Assembly (NCBI GenBank): GCA_000433455.1
Contig: HF992500.1
Location: 45,115-109,114, forward strand
Direction: 5' to 3'
Origin: Mycoplasma sp. CAG:877
GTDB taxonomy: Bacteria > Bacillota_I > Bacilli_A > RF39 > UBA660
Length of the DNA: 64,000 bases
The translations under genes and the position numbers were made by a program. The notes beneath the pieces were generated by a model. The model did not search any database. It was not told the DNA's origin and saw only the letters and a list, made by a program, of their open reading frames with translations. Of the stretch, positions 9,173 through 16,930 are shown piece by piece (within the stretch, counting starts at the first letter, position 1; every line of letters starts with the position of its first letter).

Positions 9173-9736
9173 CTATTTTACATTTATTTCTTCTACACTT
9201 TCTTTTTTTACAAGATAAGCATGTTCTGCTATTTTCATAAGTGGCAAATCAGACATTGAATCTGAGTAAAAGCCCGTTATTTTTTTATTATTAAATTCTT
9301 CATTAAAGCGATGAACTTTTTCTTCACCATAGCAATTTTTACCTAAGAATGTGCCTGTTTTCTTACTTACTTTACTAGCAATAATTTTTATTTTTAATTT
9401 TTTCTCTAATGGTTTTAGTAAAAACTCAGGAGATGCAGATATAATTACATCACTTGTTTTACTTTGTTTTTTATACCAAGTTTTTATTTTTACTATTTTT
9501 TGTTTCCAAAATACTTCTACAGTCTTATCAATATTATCTATTTTTTTTACAAATGAAAAGAATTGTGATTTAAAATATTCTTTATCTTTTATTTTTAATT
9601 TATATAAAATCATAGCAAATACTTGTTTTGGTAATAGTAAAATAATTGATTTTTTTCTTTTTAAACAAAATAGGTAAAAATCAATTGACGAATCTCCATC
9701 ATATATTGTTTTATCAAAATCATAAACATTTAGCAT
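9173..9736 (-). CDS. HAD-IB phosphatase
   Basis: 187 aa, HAD superfamily subfamily IB (SerB-like). Motif I is DFDKTIYDGDS, motif II Ser is in IISASPEF, and motif III/IV is GFYSDSMSDLPLM. It lacks membrane segments apart from a short hydrophobic stretch at residues 30-50 in the cap region. UbiA-type polyprenyl-phosphate phosphoribosyltransferases often occur with or fused to HAD domains that remove the 5-phosphate, and a UbiA gene lies upstream, so a step in making a polyprenyl-phosphate pentose is the best guess. The spacing from TAGGAGG to the ATG is long (13 bases). Confidence 0.75.
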   Translation of the reverse strand: MLNVYDFDKTIYDGDSSIDFYLFCLKRKKSIILLLPKQVFAMILYKLKIKDKEYFKSQFFSFVKKIDNIDKTVEVFWKQKIVKIKTWYKKQSKTSDVIISASPEFLLKPLEKKLKIKIIASKVSKKTGTFLGKNCYGEEKVHRFNEEFNNKKITGFYSDSMSDLPLMKIAEHAYLVKKESVEEINVK

Positions 9737-9823
9737 AATAGATTTTTTTCCTCCTATAAGTTCTATCTTTGTATTTATCGACGACTTATTTATTTCTTTG
9801 GTAGTTCGATATAACTATTTACA

Positions 9824-9832
9824 ATTATAGCA
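9824..9832 (-). promoter_or_regulatory. Extended -10 promoter for HAD-acyltransferase-SGNH genes
   Basis: Minus-strand TGCTATAAT (extended -10 with perfect hexamer 9829-9824). The -35 region is poor. It lies about 88 bases before the HAD start, in the only sizeable gap (9737-9920) of this part of the locus. Confidence 0.5.
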
Positions 9833-9914
9833 TATTAAGTAATTATTTCATAAAAAAATGTCGTTTCTTTGACCTTTTTTAAGCTATTTAACATAGTATT
9901 TTGACAAAGTTATA

Positions 9915-9941
9915 GGCTTATTATAACAAGTACAATAAGCC
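9915..9941 (-). terminator. Hairpin at end of UbiA gene
   Basis: A perfect 8-bp inverted repeat (GGCTTATT / AATAAGCC) overlaps the stop of the UbiA gene. The following minus-strand bases (TATAACTTTG) are not a strong T tract, so this is a weak terminator or an RNA-stabilising hairpin. Confidence 0.4.
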
Positions 9942-10793
9942 TCCCATTACTAAAACATATAAAATTACGATCGCTATTAGTTTTTTGTCTGATAAAACCA
10001 CTTCGATAGGATCACCGTGTGAGTTTCCTTCAATGTTTAGACTATATAGCTGTAATATTATCATTACTAGTGGTATAGTCCAGAATAAGTAATCGTTACC
10101 TATTCTTGCTACTGTTGCTGGATCAACACACCATAATGTATAAGATACTATAGCTAGTCCTAAGCAAACGTACATATTCTTGTCTAAGAATTCTTTATTG
10201 TATAAACTTAGAACTTTTCTACTCTTGTTACCATTTTTAATAATTTCATTTCTTCTTTTACCAAAGCCTAAGTAGAATGATCCAAAGATAATCATTAAGT
10301 ATAAGAATTTAGAAACTTCTACATCTACAACTACTCCACCATACATAACACGTAAAACGAAACCTGATACTAGTATTACGACATCGATGATAGGTTCATT
10401 CTTTAACTTTTTACTATATAAAATATTTAGAATTAAGTAAATTAATGGAATTAATATTACAAAGATATTTTTAGTAGTCTTGAAGAAGAAGACCATTATA
10501 ATAGCAATTACGATAGCTAGTAAAAGCATTACTATATAGGCTTGCTTTTTACTAACCTCTCCTGATGCTAGAGGTCTAAATTTTTTTACAGGATGTAATT
10601 TATCTTTTTCAATATCACTCATATCATTTAGAATATATACTATTGATGATGTAAAACAGAATACTATAAAGGCAAGTAAACATGTTAATAAATAATTTAG
10701 ATTAAAAAGATTTAAACTAAAGAAGATTGGTAAGAAAATTAAACCATTTTTTAACCAATGTTTTGCTCTAATAAGTTTAATGTACTTTTTCAT
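9921..10793 (-). CDS. UbiA prenyltransferase, polyprenyl-P phosphoribosyltransferase-like
   Basis: 290 aa from the ATG at 10793 (GGAG nine bases upstream; a TTG at 10802 also opens the frame). It has about nine membrane segments. Active-site Asp motifs are NDMSDIEKD and YSKKLKNEPIIDVVILVSGF. The start RAKHWLKNGLIFLPIFFSL is closer to decaprenyl-phosphate phosphoribosyltransferase (Rv3806c-like) than to quinone enzymes, and no quinone genes are nearby. Expected reaction: transfer of phosphoribose from PRPP to polyprenyl phosphate. It overlaps the GT-C gene by 17 bases, so the two are coupled, which fits lipid-sugar supply to that enzyme. The DprE1/DprE2 epimerases are not in this window. Confidence 0.8.
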   Translation of the reverse strand: MKKYIKLIRAKHWLKNGLIFLPIFFSLNLFNLNYLLTCLLAFIVFCFTSSIVYILNDMSDIEKDKLHPVKKFRPLASGEVSKKQAYIVMLLLAIVIAIIMVFFFKTTKNIFVILIPLIYLILNILYSKKLKNEPIIDVVILVSGFVLRVMYGGVVVDVEVSKFLYLMIIFGSFYLGFGKRRNEIIKNGNKSRKVLSLYNKEFLDKNMYVCLGLAIVSYTLWCVDPATVARIGNDYLFWTIPLVMIILQLYSLNIEGNSHGDPIEVVLSDKKLIAIVILYVLVMGGLLYLL

Positions 10794-12528
10794 TTGTTTC
10801 AACTCCTATTCTCCAGCTATATTTATAGCGCATATTTTCTGTGGTAATGTCTTCTTTGATGGTATAGTTTACACCATTGTCATTTAAGGTATAGTAATAA
10901 CCATATAAGTCATGCATACCAGTAAGTTTTAATTTTAAGTCTTTTGTATTTTTCATTTCTTTTATATCTTTTGATATCTGGCTAAATGTTTCTAGTTGTT
11001 TTACATTAATATAAGCATAAGCTAAAGTGTTAAGACATAGTAGTAATAATGATAAAATAGTTATGGCTTTATTTACTTTTGTTTCATTATATTTTCTTAT
11101 ATATACTAAGGAAAGAATTGCTCCTACTGGGAATAAGTATAGTTGAGGAACATATCTTGCCCACCAGTTTTCACCTACTAAAATTGAACTTATGATAATT
11201 GCTATTGCTGGTAAATAAATGTATGGAGCAAAAGATTTTTCTTTTCTTATTATTTTTACAACTGAATATATAAGTATTGGGGTTGTAATTATTACAATTA
11301 AGGCAAATAATGGACCAAATCCACCTATTCTTACATCGGGTGCATATAATTCACCAATTTCTGATTTGTATACTTTTATTGGTAATTTTAATTGAGGTTC
11401 CCTATCTCCATAGACAACATTTTCTGTTTTAGAAAATAAAGATACAACAAATTTTTCGACCATATTTTTATTTTTAAAAGATTTAGGTTGCATTGTAGTT
11501 ATAATATCAACTTTATCTTTACCAATGATTGGATATAATGGATTATGATGATCTATAGTGTTTTTTACATAAGAGTTTAAACCTACAAAGAAGATTGCTG
11601 TTACAAAGACAATTATAAAGTTAATAGTAACTCTTTTAAAGATTGTAACAAAGTCTTTATCTTTACGATATTTTATTAACCAGTAAAAATAGAATGTTGC
11701 GGCTATAACACCTGAACATAATAGACCGGTATATTTAATATTAGTAAAGATTGTACAAATTGATACTAGACATAACCAAATCCAAATATTTGTCTTTTCT
11801 TTAGGATTTACTAGAAATAATAGTAAGATTTCTATTAGGAATAAAATTCCCATAATACCATCAACATAGTATGTAAAGAATTGAGCTAAAACAATAGGAT
11901 TTAATACTACTAAACTGGATATTATATAAGACCATTTTTTATCTAGAATTTTTCTTAGAATGTTAAAATTAATAATGAATAACATAATAGATAAAATTAG
12001 GGTTATACATTTACCACTTTCAATATTTCCTGTCATATTATAAATTGTTGCTGCTACAATCCAAGTGGCTTTTGGATAATGTTCAATCCATAAATCTATT
12101 TTTACGCCTTTTTCTATTTTTACAACATTATCATTATTTTCTTGGAACTTTCTACTAGTTTCATACATTGGATTCCAACCATTTTTTATAAAAGCTATAG
12201 CAGTTTTATGATAAGAATTACCATCAACTGTTAAATCGTAAGTCTTATTATAAATAAATGGTACAACTAATAATATGAATAAATATATTCCAATTACAAT
12301 TAGGATATCTTTTGTCTTTTCACTCTTTTTATATAGTAATACGATAATTGGAATTGTTATACTTAATATTTGAATAAGGCTTAAAGTATTTGCTAGTTTT
12401 AATAATTCAAATGCTGTAAATAGTGATAAAACTAGTAAAAAATAACCAGCCAACATTACAAATAAAAGCATAGAGTTATTTAATTTGAACTCTTTATTCT
12501 TCTTTTCTTTTTCTCTTTTTATTTTCAT
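10777..12528 (-). CDS. GT-C type integral membrane glycosyltransferase
   Basis: 583 aa with about 11-12 hydrophobic segments and a large outside loop after the first ones. The Asp in YDLTVDGNSYHKTAIAFIKN follows the ArnT/GT39-like pattern of an acidic catalytic residue in the first extracytoplasmic loop, and WNPMY plus EHYPKATWIVAATIYNMTG fit that loop. Such enzymes use polyprenyl-phosphate sugars outside the membrane. Overlap with the UbiA gene suggests that enzyme supplies the donor. No specific family name was recognised with certainty; polymerase or side-chain transferase are both possible. Confidence 0.7.
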   Translation of the reverse strand: MKIKREKEKKNKEFKLNNSMLLFVMLAGYFLLVLSLFTAFELLKLANTLSLIQILSITIPIIVLLYKKSEKTKDILIVIGIYLFILLVVPFIYNKTYDLTVDGNSYHKTAIAFIKNGWNPMYETSRKFQENNDNVVKIEKGVKIDLWIEHYPKATWIVAATIYNMTGNIESGKCITLILSIMLFIINFNILRKILDKKWSYIISSLVVLNPIVLAQFFTYYVDGIMGILFLIEILLLFLVNPKEKTNIWIWLCLVSICTIFTNIKYTGLLCSGVIAATFYFYWLIKYRKDKDFVTIFKRVTINFIIVFVTAIFFVGLNSYVKNTIDHHNPLYPIIGKDKVDIITTMQPKSFKNKNMVEKFVVSLFSKTENVVYGDREPQLKLPIKVYKSEIGELYAPDVRIGGFGPLFALIVIITTPILIYSVVKIIRKEKSFAPYIYLPAIAIIISSILVGENWWARYVPQLYLFPVGAILSLVYIRKYNETKVNKAITILSLLLLCLNTLAYAYINVKQLETFSQISKDIKEMKNTKDLKLKLTGMHDLYGYYYTLNDNGVNYTIKEDITTENMRYKYSWRIGVETNEKVH

Positions 12529-12535
12529 GTTTTTC

Positions 12536-13480
12536 CTACTTTCTATATATTTTACAATATAATTTTGTCAAGAATTTACTTTTTTCTATTGTTCTTTTTA
12601 AGATACTTCTATTTTTAAAATATTTATTATTTTTATAATCTGGTACTTCTTTTTCTAGATAAGAAAATGCTTCATCAATGAAGTCCAAGCCAACATTTTT
12701 ATCTTTTTGATTTCTTTGTTGAATTGTGTAATTAGTAATTATTCTAACTGTTAATTTATTTATTTCTTCTTGTAAATAGGCTTCATTTTTAGTATTTTTT
12801 CTAATTAAATCAATTATTTTTAAAATATCGAAGCAACGTTTATCTCTAACTGTTGTTTCACTATTACCATGAATTAAATAATAATTTAGATACTCATCAA
12901 CTTTAATTATTTTTCCTGCTTTAGAGAATGCCTCTATTACAAATGGAGCATCTTCATATTTTAAGTTTTCAACAAATTTAATCTTATTTTTGGTAATTAG
13001 TTCTTTCTTATATAATTTGTTCCATGGTGCTAGATTTATTTCATTAACTAGACTCGGAGTTTTTCTAAGTGTTGTTGGTTTAAAACTTAGTAATTTTATT
13101 TTTTCTTCTTCTCCAGAATCATATATTTTATAAAAATCACAGATTGCTAAGTCAGCAGCAGCTTTTTCAGCGTTTTTATAAAGAATTTCACAGGCATTAT
13201 TTTTAAGATAATCGTCACTATCTAAGAACATAATGTACTTACCTGTTGCTTTTTCAATACCAAAGTTTCTTGTTTTACCAATACCTTGATTTTTATTTTT
13301 GAAATACTTGATCCGGCTATCTTTATATGACTTTATTATTTCTTCGGTTTTATCCGTTGAACCATCATTTACTAGGATAAACTCTAACTCTTTTTTTGTT
13401 TGATTAATTAGTGAATCAATACACTTGTTTAAATACTTTTCAGCATTATAAATTGGAACAATAACACTTATATCTACCAT
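12536..13480 (-). CDS. GT2 glycosyltransferase
   Basis: 314 aa, GT-A fold family 2: ISVIVPIYNAEKYLNKCIDS, EFILVNDGSTDKTEEII, and the metal-binding MFLDSDDYL. The C-terminal part (PWNKLYKKELI, YEDAPFVIEAFSKAG) is typical of capsule glycosyltransferases of the EpsJ/WcaA type. Cytoplasmic, adding one sugar to a lipid-linked repeat. It sits 5 bases from the GT2 gene upstream and 7 from the GT-C gene downstream, all in one operon. Confidence 0.9.
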   Translation of the reverse strand: MVDISVIVPIYNAEKYLNKCIDSLINQTKKELEFILVNDGSTDKTEEIIKSYKDSRIKYFKNKNQGIGKTRNFGIEKATGKYIMFLDSDDYLKNNACEILYKNAEKAAADLAICDFYKIYDSGEEEKIKLLSFKPTTLRKTPSLVNEINLAPWNKLYKKELITKNKIKFVENLKYEDAPFVIEAFSKAGKIIKVDEYLNYYLIHGNSETTVRDKRCFDILKIIDLIRKNTKNEAYLQEEINKLTVRIITNYTIQQRNQKDKNVGLDFIDEAFSYLEKEVPDYKNNKYFKNRSILKRTIEKSKFLTKLYCKIYRK

Positions 13481-13485
13481 AAAAC

Positions 13486-14406
13486 TTACCTCTTTATTAA
13501 TTTATAATAAACCTTTGGACTTATTTTTAATAATACTCTCTTTACTTTTCTAGGAAGTGTGTCTGTTAAAAGATTATCAAATACTTTGTTGTTTTTTAGT
13601 TTTTTTAGATATATTCGATAGTCTTTATTGTTTAGTTCAGTTATTTTTAATATCATACAGTTAGCAATATAACTTTTGAAGATTTTCAAATCACCTTTTA
13701 TTTCTTTGGATTCTTCTAGTAGATTGTTGTAGTGATAATACATATCGTCTACTTTTCTTTTTGTCCAGTCATAGTTTTTATTATTCATAATACTACCACT
13801 ACGTCTATAGTAATCATAACCAATATATTTGATTGAGTTTACTTTTTTAGCTTTTAGAATTATTAAAGGCACTAAGCCAAAATCTTCATGAACAGTTCCT
13901 TTCTTAAAGGCAAACTTTTCTTTTTTGTAATAACTCATTTTATAAGCGTAACACCAACAACTATCTATGAAATGAAATTTTACTATTTTTTCAAAAGCTT
14001 TTTTACCAGTTAAATTTTCAAATGTTTCTTCTTCATATTTTGTAATTTCTTTGTTATCATTAACAGTTTGAATTTGAAATCTTATTACGTCCGGATTATT
14101 TTCAGTTGATTTATCTAGTTCTTTAAGCAAATCTTTTTCCCAGTAATCATCACTATCTAGAAAAAGTAAGTATTGTCCGTGAGCTTTTTTTACGCCAATA
14201 TTTCTAGCTTCACTTACACCTTCATGGGCAGATTTGATTATAGTTAGATCGTATTTTTTTGCTTTTTCAATACTTTTATCTGTACAACCATCATCTACTA
14301 GTATTACCTCAAAATCTTTAAACGATTGATTAAAAACACTATCTAGACATCTTTCTATGTATTCTTCAACATTATATACAGGTATTATTATACTGAACTT
14401 TGGCAT
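13486..14406 (-). CDS. GT2 glycosyltransferase
   Basis: 306 aa, family 2: FSIIIPVYNVEEYIERCLDS, EVILVDDGCTDKS, LFLDSDDYW as the DxD site, and HEDFGLVPLIILKAK as the later acidic (ED) motif. A paralogue of the next gene with the same domain order, presumably adding a different sugar. Its ATG overlaps the stop of the polymerase-GT4 gene (TAATG). Confidence 0.9.
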   Translation of the reverse strand: MPKFSIIIPVYNVEEYIERCLDSVFNQSFKDFEVILVDDGCTDKSIEKAKKYDLTIIKSAHEGVSEARNIGVKKAHGQYLLFLDSDDYWEKDLLKELDKSTENNPDVIRFQIQTVNDNKEITKYEEETFENLTGKKAFEKIVKFHFIDSCWCYAYKMSYYKKEKFAFKKGTVHEDFGLVPLIILKAKKVNSIKYIGYDYYRRSGSIMNNKNYDWTKRKVDDMYYHYNNLLEESKEIKGDLKIFKSYIANCMILKITELNNKDYRIYLKKLKNNKVFDNLLTDTLPRKVKRVLLKISPKVYYKLIKR

Positions 14407-16721
14407 TATATCACCCCATCAAATAATTTTTCAAATTCAACTATCCTTGACTTTTGAATTTCTTTAATATCTATAGTTTTTGTTTTTCTAGGATTTTTCA
14501 ACTCATTTTCAACATCTTTTAACATTTTTTTCTCATCTGTAGAAATTATTGTAGCATAGTCTTTTCCTATATTAATAGAATCATCTGAAACATCTATCGT
14601 CGTTAGAATTTTTTTGTTTAGAGTAATTGCTTCTAGATAAGTAACCGGAAATCCTTCATAATCAGATGTTAAAATTATATAGTCGGCTAGACCGATGTAT
14701 GGATAGGGGTTTTTCTTTTGCCCTACGAATATCACTTGTTTTGATAAGTTACTTTTGATGGTTAGATCCTCATACATTTTTCTATCTGGTCCATCACCTA
14801 CTATTAATAGATTTACATCAGGTAAATTTTTTACTAAGTTTATTGCTCTTGATACTTTCTTAGAAGAGTCATCTAAGCGACCAATAAAGACAAATAACTT
14901 TTTATTTTTAGGATGTTTTTCAGATATTTTTTCAGTACTTAGTTTTAGTATTTTATCTGGGTTAATAAAGTTATTTAGAACTAGACATTTGTCTTTTAGA
15001 TTTGGATATATTTTTAAGAAGTCTTTCATAGCTTCATTAGCAACAAAGATTATTTTTCTATATTCAGTTATATGTCTATTATCAAAGAAGTTCATAAACT
15101 CTTTCTTATCCTTATATATATACTTGTAATTACTATGAACATAAAAAGCATTATTAGTTGATGCAGTCCTTGCAATTTTATCAGATGACAAACTATATGT
15201 TGTGTAGCAACAACTAAAATCATAATTATGATAGTTTAGTATAGAATAATTTAACTTACGTAAGAAGTTTAGTGCTTTTCGAATAATAACATTATTATTA
15301 GTAGAAACTTTTAACTCCTCTACTTTAACACTTTTATTTACATCTTTTAGAAGTACGCCTTCTTTTTTCTCCATAATTAAAGTTACATTATATTTATTGT
15401 AATTAATATTATTTAATAAATTAATAATAGCAGTTTCTATTCCACCTATTTTTAAGTTGTTTATAGCAAATAATAAGTCTTTCTTTTCTCTTGGAAATAA
15501 ATAAAGAAGTAAAATTATTATTAAAAGACTTACTGATGGAGATGTTATTATATGACCAGTAAATAGTGATAAGAATAATACTAGTAAGATACTTACATTT
15601 AACATGTAAGAGTTAAAATCTAGGCTCTTTTTAGTAGTAGTTGACTTTATTAAGATATAAATATATACAGAGAAGAAAATTATAAAACCAATAAGACCAT
15701 GATTAAAATAAATATCTAGATAGTCCATTTCTATTAGTTTAGCTTGTTTATTACTATCATAATAACCTATTCCAAATAATTTATTAGTTATATTAGAATT
15801 ATCGTAAGTATATTTTCGATCAGTAAAGAAAGTTACACGTTGGCTAAAGATAAAATGATCAATTAAATTACCATTATCAATAATATCAGTTACATCTTTT
15901 ATTTTTAAGTAATCTAGATGGACTTTGATATTTTTATAAAAGTTAGTTTTAGGTATTGCTACTAAAAGAGATACTATACCAATTACTATTACTAAAAAAG
16001 AGGTAAAAATAGTTTTATACTTTTTATTTTTAAAGGACTTGATAATAATCCAAATAAAAGTCATAGCGATTGTGATTAATAAAGATAGTAATGGTGTTTT
16101 AGTACCAATAGTTAGTATTACTACTAAGTATAGTAATGTATAAATGGTTTTTAAAATAATACCTTTTTTATCATTAGTTTTATTCATAAATATAATAAAT
16201 ATTATAGGAGTTAAAATAGAAATAATACCAGATATTTCATTGGCAGAATTATAGTAACCTAGAGTACCTGACTTAGTTATTTCGTAACTTTTAAAACCAA
16301 CATGTAAAATCATTGGAATAAAAATACAAATTAAATAAAGAGATAAAATTGTGAATAAAGTTAATTTACTTATTCTTATTTCATCTTTTAATTCATATAA
16401 AGATATTAATAATAATGGAAAATAAAATACTCTTAGAAGACCTTGTACTTCACCAAATAAATTACTTTTACCAAGTACTAGTAAATAAATAATACTATAG
16501 ATAAAAAATACTAAGTAATATATTAGGGGTACTTTCTTCTTATATATAAAAGTAGTTACTAAGACTATAAAGAATAAAAATAACATTCTAATAATAATAC
16601 CTAGAGTTAAATTTAGGTTAAATTCATGTAAACAAATACCAGTAATAAGATCTAATATTGGTTGAATTAAAATAAAGATACTTATTATTTTACTTAAATT
16701 ATTTTTTATTGTTTTACTCAT
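14406..16721 (-). CDS. O-antigen polymerase/ligase-like membrane domain fused to GT4
   Basis: 771 aa. Residues 1 to about 405 hold about 11 membrane segments with a long outside loop (around FYKNIKVHLDYLKIKDVTD to FGIGYYDSNKQ), as in Wzy/WaaL-like O-antigen polymerase or ligase proteins. Residues about 410-771 are a complete GT4 domain: LLFAINNLKIGGIETAIINL, LFVFIGRLDDSSKKVSRAI, LLIVGDGPDRKMYEDL, and donor-site TSDYEGFPVTYLEAITLNKK. Polymerase and GT4 are normally separate genes; one polypeptide would link sugar addition inside with polymerisation outside. It is the first gene after a strong promoter and a leader with an inverted repeat. Confidence 0.82.
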   Translation of the reverse strand: MSKTIKNNLSKIISIFILIQPILDLITGICLHEFNLNLTLGIIIRMLFLFFIVLVTTFIYKKKVPLIYYLVFFIYSIIYLLVLGKSNLFGEVQGLLRVFYFPLLLISLYELKDEIRISKLTLFTILSLYLICIFIPMILHVGFKSYEITKSGTLGYYNSANEISGIISILTPIIFIIFMNKTNDKKGIILKTIYTLLYLVVILTIGTKTPLLSLLITIAMTFIWIIIKSFKNKKYKTIFTSFLVIVIGIVSLLVAIPKTNFYKNIKVHLDYLKIKDVTDIIDNGNLIDHFIFSQRVTFFTDRKYTYDNSNITNKLFGIGYYDSNKQAKLIEMDYLDIYFNHGLIGFIIFFSVYIYILIKSTTTKKSLDFNSYMLNVSILLVLFLSLFTGHIITSPSVSLLIIILLLYLFPREKKDLLFAINNLKIGGIETAIINLLNNINYNKYNVTLIMEKKEGVLLKDVNKSVKVEELKVSTNNNVIIRKALNFLRKLNYSILNYHNYDFSCCYTTYSLSSDKIARTASTNNAFYVHSNYKYIYKDKKEFMNFFDNRHITEYRKIIFVANEAMKDFLKIYPNLKDKCLVLNNFINPDKILKLSTEKISEKHPKNKKLFVFIGRLDDSSKKVSRAINLVKNLPDVNLLIVGDGPDRKMYEDLTIKSNLSKQVIFVGQKKNPYPYIGLADYIILTSDYEGFPVTYLEAITLNKKILTTIDVSDDSINIGKDYATIISTDEKKMLKDVENELKNPRKTKTIDIKEIQKSRIVEFEKLFDGVI

Positions 16722-16765
16722 TTTAATATACCTCTTACCGTATGTGGATTTTTATACTTATTGAT

Positions 16766-16830
16766 GTAAATAGATTAATGTATTAAACATCCTCTATTTA
16801 CATAATATCATTTATGAATTGGTTAGTCAA
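16766..16830 (-). promoter_or_regulatory. Promoter and inverted repeat leading the polysaccharide operon
   Basis: Minus strand TTGACT (16830-16825), 17-base spacer, TATTAT (16807-16802). A perfect 9-bp inverted repeat, GTAAATAGA / TCTATTTAC (16801-16793 and 16774-16766), starts right after the -10 and spans the expected start point. It could be an operator or a 5' leader hairpin for the operon starting at 16721. Confidence 0.68.
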
Positions 16831-16899
16831 ATATTGATATATAGACATTCTTTGACATATTAAGGGTTTGTTAGTGTTTGTATTTTACAATATTTATTA

Positions 16900-16905
16900 T
16901 ATAAT
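16900..16905 (+). promoter_or_regulatory. -10 element for PASTA protein gene
   Basis: TATAAT at 16900-16905, about 25 bases before the TTG start. The -35 is poor (TTGTAT, 16-base spacing). An overlapping alternative is TTTACA (16884-16889) with TATATA (16906-16911). Confidence 0.4.
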
Positions 16906-16930
16906 TATATAAGAAGATGAGGTGGTTTAT

